A stretch of 60,040 nucleotides of DNA, from NCBI GenBank assembly GCA_964407665.1, contig CAYOWK010000025.1:1-60040 (forward strand). Direction: 5' to 3'. This document shows, piece by piece, positions 43,161 through 51,998 of this stretch. Both the position numbers and the translations under genes were made by a program. The stretch comes from CAYOWK01 sp964407665. Lineage in GTDB: Bacteria > Pseudomonadota > Alphaproteobacteria > Caulobacterales > Hyphomonadaceae. The notes under the pieces were generated by a model, which saw only the letters and a program-made list of their open reading frames with translations, searched no databases and was not told the origin of the DNA. The first letter of the stretch is position 1; every line of letters begins with the position of its first letter.

Positions 43161-43730
43161 TCAGGTGCGACCGAACACAGCAGCCATTCGCGGCCGGTCG
43201 TAGTCCAGCAGCCAGCCGTCAAATCGGCGATGCAGCGGTGCAATCAGGTCAATTCTCGATCCACGCACATCCGCTCCACGGTCGTCGTACGGATGGAACA
43301 ATACCTCCTGCTGCAGGTCAGTCAGGAAGACGCTGGTGCGGCCGCGAGGCTGGATCGGCATCTCGCTGGCGATCACCGACCAGAGCAGTGCGTTGCGCAT
43401 TGACCGGTCGCCAACATTGACTGCGCGCCAGATCATGTTTGGCTTGCTAGTTGATCTCGCAGAGAGCGGCGCGCGCCACTCGGGCTGGATTTGCGATCCG
43501 CGAAATCCAAGTGCGTCCAGGCTAGCAAAGTGCCGGCGGGTCGACGCCGCGAGAAACGCTACAGTCGGATCGTCGCCAAAGATGGCGTCCGCGAGAGTGC
43601 GTGCCCGGTCGAGCGCTTCAAGAAAGCGAGGCACAGGTTGATCAATGCCGTCGAACCGGTCTGGTCCAAGCTGGAAACGAAGCCAGTACGGACTTTCGCG
43701 CAGCGCAATGTCCCAACTATCGTCAAACAC
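43161..43730 (-). CDS. DUF3885-like protein between dciA and dsbA
   Basis: A 189-residue soluble protein. YWLRFQLGP near the N-terminus, ALDRARTLADAIFG, and the C-terminal VFLTDLQQEVLFHPYDDRGADV and RFDGWLLDYDRPRM match the DUF3885 pattern (the PYDDRGxD and W-LDYDR blocks). The function is unknown. The GTG at 43730 lies 5 nt after the dciA stop, suggesting translational coupling; there is no strong ribosome-binding site. Codon use seems less GC-biased than in its neighbours, so it may be an insertion into a conserved gene set. Confidence 0.6.
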   Translation of the reverse strand: MFDDSWDIALRESPYWLRFQLGPDRFDGIDQPVPRFLEALDRARTLADAIFGDDPTVAFLAASTRRHFASLDALGFRGSQIQPEWRAPLSARSTSKPNMIWRAVNVGDRSMRNALLWSVIASEMPIQPRGRTSVFLTDLQQEVLFHPYDDRGADVRGSRIDLIAPLHRRFDGWLLDYDRPRMAAVFGRT

Positions 43731-43735
43731 TGGGG

Positions 43736-44281
43736 CTACTTGCGCTTCGGGCGTGTGGCGGGTTGGGCCAGCACGGCTTCGCCCAGCTGCGCGAGCGCCT
43801 TGTTGAGCGGCCCGGTCTTCACGCTGACAAGGCTTTCGGTGAGGTTGACGCGCTGCTCCTCGGTCAACTTCGGCGGCGGCGTTTTCGGCTTTGGCGGGGC
43901 GCCGGCGGTCTGGTCGATCTTGATCTTCACAATGTCGTATCCGGTCGCCATCCGGACCTTCTGCAGGATGCCTTCCTGCGCGTGCTGGATCATCGGGGCG
44001 GCGGCGGAGGGCGCCCGGATGTGGAGGGTGGCTCCGCCTTTGGCCGGCTGGACGCGGATCGGGTGCGTCACAGCCGCCAGCCGCTGGCCGACAATCTCCG
44101 GCCACTGCGCGGCCAGCGTGCCCGGCGAGGGGCCGGCGACCTTGAGGATCGGCTGCATGGCTTTCTGCAGGGCGCGCGCGAACGGCGGCGTGACGCCAAG
44201 CGGACGGGCCCTTGTTTCGAGGACCAGCTTGCGGGCCTCGAGTTCTTCTCGCGTTCGCTGCCATTTCGGCTGATCGGTCAT
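43736..44281 (-). CDS. dciA: DciA-like (DUF721) replicative helicase loader protein
   Basis: A 181-residue DUF721 protein. The family core is LQKAMQPILKVAGPSPGTLAAQWPEIVGQRLAAVTHPIRVQ, followed by GGATLHIRAPSAAAPMIQHAQEGILQKV. DciA helps load DnaB where DnaC/DnaI is absent. The C-terminus is a basic/Pro linker (PPKPKTPPPK, PKRK). The start ATG at 44281 is 18 bp from the divergent mutY. Its place next to mutY and near dsbA and smc fits the alphaproteobacterial arrangement. Confidence 0.88.
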   Translation of the reverse strand: MTDQPKWQRTREELEARKLVLETRARPLGVTPPFARALQKAMQPILKVAGPSPGTLAAQWPEIVGQRLAAVTHPIRVQPAKGGATLHIRAPSAAAPMIQHAQEGILQKVRMATGYDIVKIKIDQTAGAPPKPKTPPPKLTEEQRVNLTESLVSVKTGPLNKALAQLGEAVLAQPATRPKRK

Positions 44282-44299
44282 CAGGCTATTCCTCACAGC

Positions 44300-45397
44300 A
44301 TGAATCGCTCGAAACCGTCGGCCCGGCAAGCGGATGCGTCAGTCTTCCGCGACATCTGCGCATCCATGGATGTGTGGTACCGCGCAACCGCGCGCAAGTT
44401 GCCGTGGCGGCTGGGGCCTGCAGAGCGCGATGCGGGGGTGCGGCCCGACCCCTATCTGGTATGGCTGTCCGAAGTGATGCTGCAGCAGACGACGGTGCCG
44501 CATGCCGCACCGTATTTCCTTGCGTTCCGGGAGCGCTGGCCTGCGGTCGAGGCGCTGGCTGCGGCGGACTGGGAGGAGGTGTCTGCGGCGTGGGCGGGGC
44601 TGGGATACTACAGCCGCGCGCGGAACCTTCACGCGGGGGCCAAGGCTGCAGCCGCGACGGGATTTCCCGACAGTCTCGAGGGACTTCGGGCGCTGCCGGG
44701 GGTTGGGCCCTATACGGCGGCGGCCGTCGCCGCCATCGCGTTCGACAGACCTGTGGCGCCTGTGGACGGCAATATCGAACGCGTTGTGTCGCGACTGTTC
44801 GCCATTTCCTCGGATGGAACCGAGGCCGGGTGGCGGGCGGCAAAGAAGATTATTGCGGCGCGGGCGCAGGAGGTCTTCGACGCGCTGCCTGCTGGACAGA
44901 GGGCCGGCGACCTTGCGCAGGCGCTGATGGATCTGGGGGCGACGGTATGCACGCCGAAGAACCCGGCCTGCACGGCGTGCCCGTTGTTTGACGTCTGCGA
45001 GGCGCGGCGGGAGGGTTCGCCCGGCCGCTATCCGGTCAAGGCTGCGAAAGCGGCCCGGCCCGTGCGGTATGGCGCGGCGTTTGTAGCGACGCGCGGGGGG
45101 CAGGTTCTGCTGGAGCGGCGTCCGCCGAAGGGGTTGCTGGGCGGCATGCTGATGCCGCCATCCACCCCCTGGACGGAGACGCTTCCGGTCGAGGCGTCAG
45201 AATCGGCGCCGCTCGCCCTGGACTGGCGACGGGTCGGGGAGGTCGAACATGTCTTCACCCACTTCGCGCTGAAGCTGGAGGTGTGGACGGCCGAAGCCTC
45301 CGACGGGACGGATGGTCTTTGGACCCCGCAGGCCGAGGCGCTGACCGCCTTGCCGACTGTTGGCCGGAAGGCGGTCAGGCTGGCGTTGAAGGGTTAG
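44300..45397 (+). CDS. mutY: A/G-specific adenine DNA glycosylase
   Basis: Removes adenine opposite 8-oxoguanine. The 365-residue enzyme has catalytic Glu58 (WLSEVMLQQTT), the helix-hairpin-helix LPGVGPYTA (132-140) with catalytic Asp156 (PVDGNIE), and a 4Fe-4S cluster at Cys217, Cys224, Cys227 and Cys233. The C-terminal third (VLLERRPPKGLLGGMLMPP, VEHVFTHFALKLEVW) is the Nudix-like 8-oxoG recognition domain. The start is ATG 44300, 18 bp from dciA. It overlaps the convergent TerC gene by 4 bp. Confidence 0.97.
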   Translation: MNRSKPSARQADASVFRDICASMDVWYRATARKLPWRLGPAERDAGVRPDPYLVWLSEVMLQQTTVPHAAPYFLAFRERWPAVEALAAADWEEVSAAWAGLGYYSRARNLHAGAKAAAATGFPDSLEGLRALPGVGPYTAAAVAAIAFDRPVAPVDGNIERVVSRLFAISSDGTEAGWRAAKKIIAARAQEVFDALPAGQRAGDLAQALMDLGATVCTPKNPACTACPLFDVCEARREGSPGRYPVKAAKAARPVRYGAAFVATRGGQVLLERRPPKGLLGGMLMPPSTPWTETLPVEASESAPLALDWRRVGEVEHVFTHFALKLEVWTAEASDGTDGLWTPQAEALTALPTVGRKAVRLALKG

Positions 45398-46422
45398 GCG
45401 GTCTTCTGCGTCCGTGTCGCCCAGAGGGAGAACAGGATCGCGCCGCCGAGAAGGGCGATCGTGGTCGCGAGAGACCAGTGCGCTTCGAGGTACGGAACGA
45501 GCTTCAGTTCCTTGTGGAGGCCGAAGTTCCAGATGATCTTCACGCCGATCAGCACAAGCACCGCCGAGAGGCCGTATTTCAGGTAGGCGAAGCGTTCGAC
45601 CGCCGCCGCCAGCATGAAGTACATCGAGCGCAGTCCGAGGATCGCGAAGATGTTCGAGGTGTAGACGATGAACGGGTCCCGGGTGACGGCGAAGATCGCC
45701 GGCACGCTGTCGACCGCGAAGATGATGTCCACGAACTCGATGGTCACCAGGGCCAGCAGAAGCGGCGTTCCGTAGAGCACCATCTTGCCGGTGGCGTCGG
45801 GTTTCCGGACCAGGAAGTTGTGGTTGGTGATCTCCGGAGTGATCGGCAGGAAGCGCTTCACGAGGCTGACCACCGGGTTGGAGGACATGTCCTTGTGCTC
45901 GGCTTCCTTGCCCAGCACCATCTTCGCGCCGGTAAAGATCAGCATGACGGCGAAGAAGTAGAGCACCCAGGTGAACTGGTTCACCACGGTCGCGCCGACG
46001 CCAATGAAGATGCCCCGGAACACGATGGCCCCGATGATGCCCCAGAAGAGCACGCGGTGCTGGTACTCCCGCGGGACCGCGAAGTATCCGAACACCATTG
46101 AAATGACGAAGATGTTGTCGAAGGCCAGCGCGGTCTCGAGCAGGTAACCCGTGAAGTACTGGATCAGCGCAGCCTGATTCAGGTTGTCGGTGGCGTCGTA
46201 GAAGGCCGGGTCGGGTTCATAGCCGAAATAGACATAGGCTCCGAACGCGATGGCAAGCGAGGCGAACGCCGCCCACATCATTCCGCTCTTGGCCGGGGAG
46301 ACGACCTCGTCGTGGTTGTTGACCACACCGAGATCGAGCCAGAGCAGTACGCCGACGACAGACAGAAACGCCGCCCACAGCCACAGGGGCTGCCCGGCGG
46401 CTTCAATAGCCAGGAATTCCAT
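45394..46422 (-). CDS. TerC/Alx-family membrane protein
   Basis: A 342-residue membrane protein with about nine hydrophobic segments. The metal-site motifs of TerC are present: FTGYLLETALAFDNIFVISMVF (Glu and Asp-Asn) and LLALVTIEFVDIIFAVDSVPAIFAVT. Alx/TerC proteins are linked to manganese export or redox-membrane stress. The start ATG at 46422 has GGAG 10 nt upstream, which could pair with CUCC next to it in a weak 4-bp hairpin. I could not make a yybP-ykoY manganese riboswitch in the leader. Confidence 0.93.
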   Translation of the reverse strand: MEFLAIEAAGQPLWLWAAFLSVVGVLLWLDLGVVNNHDEVVSPAKSGMMWAAFASLAIAFGAYVYFGYEPDPAFYDATDNLNQAALIQYFTGYLLETALAFDNIFVISMVFGYFAVPREYQHRVLFWGIIGAIVFRGIFIGVGATVVNQFTWVLYFFAVMLIFTGAKMVLGKEAEHKDMSSNPVVSLVKRFLPITPEITNHNFLVRKPDATGKMVLYGTPLLLALVTIEFVDIIFAVDSVPAIFAVTRDPFIVYTSNIFAILGLRSMYFMLAAAVERFAYLKYGLSAVLVLIGVKIIWNFGLHKELKLVPYLEAHWSLATTIALLGGAILFSLWATRTQKTA

Positions 46423-46715
46423 TGGAGGTTATCTCCGAAACGGTGCGCTGCGTCGGCGCGTTGGGCATTGCGCCCGCCCAAATGTCCGACATCGCGCATG
46501 CCGCCGCACGCGCCAGAGGGGCCCGGACCGTATTCGAGCCCCATAGATGCCGGTCGTCCCACACCCTTTCAAGGGGAATCCCGGATCACAACGGCGCGAG
46601 TTTTCAGGAAAAGCGGTCTCAATCCTGGTTTTAGCTTTTCGCGCTGCACAGACGGGCGGCGGCGCGTATAGTCGCGCCCAGAGACGTGATCTGAACTCCG
46701 GCGAGGACGCCTGCC

Positions 46716-47699
46716 ATGACCGACCAGCCCCCACCTGTCCGCCTCGACCCGCCTGGCCGGGGCCGCATCTACGAGAGTGTTCTGGATACGATCGGGAATA
46801 CGCCCCTGGTGCGCGCCCGCCGCTTTGCGGAAGCCGAGGGGATCGTCGCGGACCTGCTGCTGAAGCTGGAGTTCTTCAATCCGCTCGCCAGCGTCAAGGA
46901 CCGGATCGCGCTGGGCATGATCATCGACATGGAACGTGCGGGGAAGATCGTCCCGGGAGGCACGACCCTGATCGAGCCAACCTCGGGCAATACGGGTATC
47001 GGCCTTGCGTTTGTGGCGGCCTCGCGCGGCTACAAGTGTATTCTGGTCATGCCCGAGTCGATGTCGATCGAACGGCGCAAGATGCTTGGACTGCTGGGAG
47101 CGCAGCTGGAACTGACGCCGCGCGAGAAGGGCATGAAGGGCGCAATCGAACGAGCCCGGGAGTTGCTGGAGGTCACCCCCAACTCGGTCATGCCGAGCCA
47201 GTTCGACAACCCGTCAAATCCGGCCATCCATGACCGTACGACCGCGGAAGAGATCTGGAAGGATACCGGAGGCGAGGTCGACATCATCGTGTCGGGCGTC
47301 GGGACGGGCGGTACGTTCACGGGCTGCGCACGCACGCTCAAACCGCGCCGTCCCGGGTTGAGGATGGTTGCCGTGGAGCCGGAGAAGTCGCCTGTGATGT
47401 CGGGCGGCGCGCCCAGCCCACACGTCATTCAGGGCATCGGGGCAGGGTTCATTCCGGCCAACATGGACACCTCCCTCATCGACGAGATCCAGAAGGTTTC
47501 CAACGAGCGCGCGCTCGACCTCGCCCGCCTGGTCGCCCGGCTGGAGGGGCTTGCGGTGGGCATCTCGTCCGGAGCCGCCCTGGCCGCGGCCGTCGAGGTT
47601 GGCAAACGGCCCGAGAACGCCGGCAAGAAGCTGGTCGTGATCATCCCCTCGTTCGCTGAGCGCTATCTCTCGACAGCGCTCTTCGAAGGCATCGGGTAA
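46716..47699 (+). CDS. cysK: Cysteine synthase A (O-acetylserine sulphhydrylase)
   Basis: A 327-residue PLP enzyme that makes cysteine from O-acetylserine and sulphide, using the CysE product. The PLP Lys is in PLASVKDRIAL (about residue 60); EPTSGNTGIGLAFVAASRG binds the substrate, and GVGTGGTFTGCAR the PLP phosphate. The length is typical (310-330). A TATAGT box (about 46668-46673) suggests a promoter. The gene ends at a strong terminator. Confidence 0.97.
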   Translation: MTDQPPPVRLDPPGRGRIYESVLDTIGNTPLVRARRFAEAEGIVADLLLKLEFFNPLASVKDRIALGMIIDMERAGKIVPGGTTLIEPTSGNTGIGLAFVAASRGYKCILVMPESMSIERRKMLGLLGAQLELTPREKGMKGAIERARELLEVTPNSVMPSQFDNPSNPAIHDRTTAEEIWKDTGGEVDIIVSGVGTGGTFTGCARTLKPRRPGLRMVAVEPEKSPVMSGGAPSPHVIQGIGAGFIPANMDTSLIDEIQKVSNERALDLARLVARLEGLAVGISSGAALAAAVEVGKRPENAGKKLVVIIPSFAERYLSTALFEGIG

Positions 47700-47740
47700 G
47701 GCAGGATCGGGTTTACCCTGCGGTTCTGCCCAGAGGCATC

Positions 47741-47774
47741 AAGTCCGGCAGGCGTTGCGCCTGCCGGACTTTTC
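47741..47774 (+). terminator. Rho-independent terminator of cysK
   Basis: A perfect 14-bp stem, AAGTCCGGCAGGCG (47741-47754) with CGCCTGCCGGACTT (47758-47771), loop TTG, followed by TT and then CC. It ends 6 bp before the stop codon of the convergent quinoprotein gene and may serve both. Confidence 0.85.
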
Positions 47775-47779
47775 CGTTT

Positions 47780-49669
47780 CTAGCGCTTCGGCTTCAGCGC
47801 GATGAGCACGTTGCCAGGCGTCTGCGAGAATGACCCGTAACCCGGCTGGACATAGACCGTACCGTTGCCCGCTGCGATCGCGTGTGCGTCGAAGGAGCCG
47901 GCCTTGCCTTCCACGCCGTTGTTCGTGGCGATGTCGCCCGCAAAGTCCCTCTGGAAGAGCACTTCGCCGGTCTTGCCGTCAAAGGCATAGAGCTTGCCGT
48001 CGAGCGTGCCGGCGACCACGGCTCCGTCCACCACCATGGGCGTGGCCGAGAAGCCGTATTTGAGCTCGCAGTTGATGACCTTCGCCTTGCGCTCCGGGCC
48101 GCAATCCGGTTTGGCCGAGAAGCCCCAGAGCTCCTTGCCCGTCGAAATGTCGAAGGCATAGACGCCCGGCTTCTGTTCGGCGCCGACCGGGATCGAGTCG
48201 GCGATCGTCAGGTAGACGCGCTGCTTGTCAGCCGCGATCCCCCAGTGGTTTCCGCCCAGCGGCGACCCTTCGCCAACCTTCTTGTTCCACAGCACCTTGC
48301 CGGTTTCGGCGTCGAGCGCCCACAGGTCGCCAGACTTCTGGCCAGCCAGAAGAACGTCTTTTGCGCCGAGGCCGAACAGCCCCCCCCTGGTGCGGGAGAG
48401 AATGGCCGAGCCGCCGAAGTCGAAGTCGCGGCCGATATTCTTCTCGTCCTGATGCCACGGGCAGTTCGGCCCCGAATCCGCGTCCGACGAGCGGCAGGCC
48501 ATGTTCCAGACGTCCGACTCCATGGCTTGGAAGCCCCACACCTGCTTGCCGGTATCGAGGTCGATGGCGATCACGGCGTCAGATGTATCGGTGGCCGGCC
48601 AGGATGTGTTCTCGCCGGTAGTGACGATGACGCGATTGCGCTTCACGTCGATGGTTGGCGTCGTCCAGATCGGTGCGCCCGAGGGACCCTTCTGCTTGAC
48701 GCCGGCCGGGCTGACCTGCCCGTTGTACTCGGCGTCGGGCATCGTGTGGTACTCCCACAGGCGCGACCCATCCTTTGCGGACAGAGCTACGACGGCGCCG
48801 TGGCCGGTGCAGCATTCAAACTTGGCGTTCATGCCTGAGGCCACGCCAGATGCGGAAATCGGCACGATGATCTTGTCGCGGTAGAGCACGACCGCCGCCC
48901 GCACGGAGCCCTCGCCCTTGACCGGCGTGCCCGGAGCCTTCCAGACCAGACCACCGGTTTTTGCATCGACAACATGCACTTCGCCGCGTCCGGCGGTGTA
49001 GATGACCACCTTGCGGCCTTCAATCTCGCCATAGGTGAGGGAGGAACGCGAAGGTCCGCCGTCATAGATCCACTTCGCGCAGCCAGCGTCGGCGTCGAGC
49101 GCCATCAGCTTGCCGCCGCCGTTCATGAAGACGGTCGATCCGATGACCACCGGGGCGGCGCCCATCGCCTGCACTTTCGGGAAGCCAACCGTCCAGGCGA
49201 CGTCCAGAGACTTCATGTCTGCGGTAGAGATGCCGGCCTCTGCCGCGGGCAGGTGACGGCTGGATTTCAGATCCGCGCCAAACATCGTCATCGACGGTTT
49301 GACGAGGTCGACGGTCCGCTTGTCGGGCGCGCACAGCATCGCCTGGTCCCAGGCGGCGGCGGCCGTCTTCTGGTCTTTGGTCAGGAAGCCGATCAGATTG
49401 GTCATGTCGTTCGGCGTGATCCCGGCGGACATGGGCGCCATGACGCCTGTGGTCATCACTTCGCGAAGACGCTCCGGGGACATGCCCTGGATCGTGGAAA
49501 GATTGGCGGCCCGAGTCTCGGGGGCCGGGTTGTCGTGGCAAGAGGCGCACCGCGCCTTGTAGGTCGCCTCGCCGGGATGAGGCGTCTGGGCGAAGGCGGG
49601 CGTAGCCGCTCCGGCAGCAGCAAATCCGGCAACGAGCGCCAGGGCGCGCAGTGTCGAGCGCAGCTTCAT
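47780..49669 (-). CDS. Cytochrome c-PQQ dehydrogenase (polyvinyl-alcohol-dehydrogenase-like)
   Basis: A 629-residue secreted quinoprotein. A Sec signal (first 27 residues) precedes a cytochrome c domain with CASCH at 41-45 and Met ligand candidates (MAPMSAG), then a PQQ beta-propeller with W-motif repeats (AGCAKWIYDG, GGLVWKAPG, GSRLWEYH, GKQVWGF, GKVLWNKK, GKELWGF). ECCTGHG has the adjacent Cys pair of PQQ alcohol dehydrogenases. The order heme then propeller is that of polyvinyl-alcohol dehydrogenase. The actual alcohol substrate is unknown. Confidence 0.88.
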   Translation of the reverse strand: MKLRSTLRALALVAGFAAAGAATPAFAQTPHPGEATYKARCASCHDNPAPETRAANLSTIQGMSPERLREVMTTGVMAPMSAGITPNDMTNLIGFLTKDQKTAAAAWDQAMLCAPDKRTVDLVKPSMTMFGADLKSSRHLPAAEAGISTADMKSLDVAWTVGFPKVQAMGAAPVVIGSTVFMNGGGKLMALDADAGCAKWIYDGGPSRSSLTYGEIEGRKVVIYTAGRGEVHVVDAKTGGLVWKAPGTPVKGEGSVRAAVVLYRDKIIVPISASGVASGMNAKFECCTGHGAVVALSAKDGSRLWEYHTMPDAEYNGQVSPAGVKQKGPSGAPIWTTPTIDVKRNRVIVTTGENTSWPATDTSDAVIAIDLDTGKQVWGFQAMESDVWNMACRSSDADSGPNCPWHQDEKNIGRDFDFGGSAILSRTRGGLFGLGAKDVLLAGQKSGDLWALDAETGKVLWNKKVGEGSPLGGNHWGIAADKQRVYLTIADSIPVGAEQKPGVYAFDISTGKELWGFSAKPDCGPERKAKVINCELKYGFSATPMVVDGAVVAGTLDGKLYAFDGKTGEVLFQRDFAGDIATNNGVEGKAGSFDAHAIAAGNGTVYVQPGYGSFSQTPGNVLIALKPKR

Positions 49670-49785
49670 CTATCAATCCTCCCGAGGTCCGGCCCTCTCG
49701 CGGTGCTTACGCGCGATTCAGGGCACAGGACCGCAATCCGGCGACACAATCGCCAGCTCTGAGTGAATTTCAACTCGTAGGCGGA

Positions 49786-50754
49786 TCAATTCCGTCGCGA
49801 CACTTCGACCGCCAACTGCCGGCGGATGTAGTCCGAAATCAGGCTTACAAGGTCCGTCGTGGCGGCTGACGGGCGGTGACCGAACGCGTGGGCTTCGCCG
49901 GGGTAGTAGACGTATTCGAGCTTGCCGCCCCGGGCCTGCCAGGCGCGCATCAGATCAAATGTCATATCCTGCGGGATGTTGGAGTCCTCGCCGGGCTGCA
50001 CCACCAGGATGGGCGGCAGCGCCTTCGACTCGCCGGATGTCACGATGCGCTGGATGGAGGCGTCCCACATCGCATCCTCGGTTGGGAAGTAGCGCTGGGT
50101 GAGATCGACGAGCTGTTTGACGCCTGCGCGTTTTGCGTAGCGAAAGCGCGCGGCGGGGTCCGAGACCGGCCACATGGCGACAACGTAGTCGACGGTCCCG
50201 TCGATATCATCGTGCGGCGCAAACCTGCCGGCCGCGTCGGAAACCGGCGTCCCCTTATGCTGGGGCGCGTCTGGCCGGAGCGCCGCGAGCAGGGCGAGAT
50301 GGGCGCCGGACGAGGAGCCTATGAGACCGATCTGCTCAGGGTCTGCGCCCAGCTTCTGCGCATTCAGGCGGACCCAGCGGACGGCAGCAGCCACGTCGGC
50401 GCTGCCCGCCGGATGCTGGAAGTCGGGGGACTGGCGAAAATCAACGGACACTACCAGCAGGCCGGATTTCGCCAGTTCGCGGCAATAGAGTGCGTCGCTT
50501 GTCCGGTCATAGGCGCCCCAGGCGCCGCCATGCACATCGATCAGGACCGGCAGCGGACCTGCGTGCGCCGACGCGCTGCGGTAGACCGTAGCCATGAGTT
50601 CCAGCCCGGACGGCTTCGCCCACACCATGTCTGTTTCAGTCAGACCGGCGGCGGGCTGCGCCGGGGCTACGGGTGCGGCCGTTTGCTGGGCGAGGGAGGG
50701 CGAGGCGCAAGCCGCCGTCGCGAGGATGGCCGCCACGAGCAGCAGTCGCTTCAT
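49786..50754 (-). CDS. Exported alpha/beta hydrolase (esterase, BD-FAE-like)
   Basis: A 322-residue esterase with a signal peptide or lipobox (MKRLLLVAAILATAAC, Cys16). The oxyanion motif is IDVHGGAWGAYDR, the nucleophile is in LIGSSSGAHLALL (about residue 157), the acid is in VVQPGEDSNIP, and the His is in YPGEAHAFGHRP. This is the HSL/BD-FAE group. It lies 49 bp downstream of the Rieske oxygenase gene on the same strand, so both are probably cotranscribed. Confidence 0.88.
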   Translation of the reverse strand: MKRLLLVAAILATAACASPSLAQQTAAPVAPAQPAAGLTETDMVWAKPSGLELMATVYRSASAHAGPLPVLIDVHGGAWGAYDRTSDALYCRELAKSGLLVVSVDFRQSPDFQHPAGSADVAAAVRWVRLNAQKLGADPEQIGLIGSSSGAHLALLAALRPDAPQHKGTPVSDAAGRFAPHDDIDGTVDYVVAMWPVSDPAARFRYAKRAGVKQLVDLTQRYFPTEDAMWDASIQRIVTSGESKALPPILVVQPGEDSNIPQDMTFDLMRAWQARGGKLEYVYYPGEAHAFGHRPSAATTDLVSLISDYIRRQLAVEVSRRN

Positions 50755-50803
50755 TCCGATTACTCCGGTGTTTCGCAGGTCTGGCCGACGCGGACCGTGC
50801 ATC

Positions 50804-51928
50804 CTAGCTGCGCCAGCGAAGGATGCGGGGCTGGATGGGGTTCATGAACTCGCGGCTGTCGGTGCGTGAGGCCGTCCATTCCTTCTTCAGGGTCAGATAC
50901 CACTTCGCCTGCACGTCGATGTCGTCGATCCACATCATCGACTTCTGGTAGGCCATGCCGGTGTTCTGGAGGTCGACCATGCGACCGTCCTGACCCAGAA
51001 ACTTGCGGGCGGCTGGTTTCAGTATGGGCATTGCAAAATCCAGAAGCGGCGCTCCTGTCCAGTAGGTCACCTGCGTGATGAGCGTCTTCTTGGGCTCCTG
51101 CGGCGTGAGGCAGGTGAGGGTGAAGAGGCGCGCCTTGTCGGTTTCGACGATCTCCCACCGGTATCCGGGAATCCGGAAGGCGATCTCGGTCGTGACCTTG
51201 CCGCCGAACAGCGCCTTGTAGGCCAGGGAGTTGCCGGAGGGCTGGTGACGGGCGATCCGCCAGCCGCGCTCGATGGGCTCGAAGGGCTTTTCCTTGAGGC
51301 GCAGGCCGGTGGAGGGCGGGCGCCACCACCACTGGTTATGCACGAACGGCACATGGGCTGGGTCCATGAGGCCGACGACGGCGTCGTCCATGTGGGCGTT
51401 GAACGTGTCGGTGATGACGAATTTCGGCTTCATCGCGCCCAGCCCGAAATCTGGCGGCGGCAGGACCGGCGGATCATCGGAGCGCGGATTGTGGGCGACG
51501 TAGACGAACACCATCCCGTTCGCCTCGTGGGCCGGATAGCGGCGGACCCGGACCCGGTCGGTCGCGTAGGCTCCGGGCTCGACGAGCGAGGGCATCAGCT
51601 TGCACTGGCCATCCGTGCCGAAACGCCAGCCATGATAGGGGCATTCGACGGTTGGCTGGCCGTTGGTCTCGACCTGCCGTCCGGCAGACAGGGGCACCAG
51701 ACGGTGCGGGCAGATGTCGCGCAGGGCGAAGGCCTCGCCGCCTCTTCCGTCTTTCAGGGCTGTGCGGCCGAGGAGGACCGGCTGGCCGAGGATGATGCGG
51801 CGGAACTGCTGGCCAGGCTTCAGCTCGGACGACGCGCACGCGAGATACCAGCTGTCCGTCAGCCAGCCTTCCTCCGTTACCCCCGCGGAGGTTCTTCCCA
51901 GAGGTTCCTTGATCAGACCATCAGCCAT
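50804..51928 (-). CDS. Rieske aromatic-ring-hydroxylating-type oxygenase, alpha subunit
   Basis: A 374-residue oxygenase. The Rieske 2Fe-2S ligands are Cys73-x-His75 (DICPHRLVPL) and Cys96-x2-His99 (ECPYHGW). The mononuclear iron ligands are His192 and His197 in DPAHVPFVH, with the bridging Asp189. It resembles the single-subunit VanA/pheophorbide-oxygenase class, which needs a separate reductase; none is in the window. It is upstream of the exported esterase in a likely operon. The substrate is unknown. Confidence 0.92.
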   Translation of the reverse strand: MADGLIKEPLGRTSAGVTEEGWLTDSWYLACASSELKPGQQFRRIILGQPVLLGRTALKDGRGGEAFALRDICPHRLVPLSAGRQVETNGQPTVECPYHGWRFGTDGQCKLMPSLVEPGAYATDRVRVRRYPAHEANGMVFVYVAHNPRSDDPPVLPPPDFGLGAMKPKFVITDTFNAHMDDAVVGLMDPAHVPFVHNQWWWRPPSTGLRLKEKPFEPIERGWRIARHQPSGNSLAYKALFGGKVTTEIAFRIPGYRWEIVETDKARLFTLTCLTPQEPKKTLITQVTYWTGAPLLDFAMPILKPAARKFLGQDGRMVDLQNTGMAYQKSMMWIDDIDVQAKWYLTLKKEWTASRTDSREFMNPIQPRILRWRS

Positions 51929-51998
51929 GGGCGTCCTTATCGGACGAATGAATGCCGCCGTCGAGGCGGCAGATGTTGCGCCTGATCAAGCCTGTGCA

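Noticed and set aside
43731..44264. N-terminal extension of the DUF3885 frame into dciA
   Set aside because: The frame stays open there, but the translation is a shadow of dciA with no DUF3885 similarity; the GTG at 43730 fits the family start.
46423..46715. Possible yybP-ykoY manganese riboswitch upstream of the TerC gene
   Set aside because: TerC/Alx leaders often carry this element, but the conserved GGGGAGUAGC-like entry and closing helix could not be laid out in the leader. A covariance-model search would decide.
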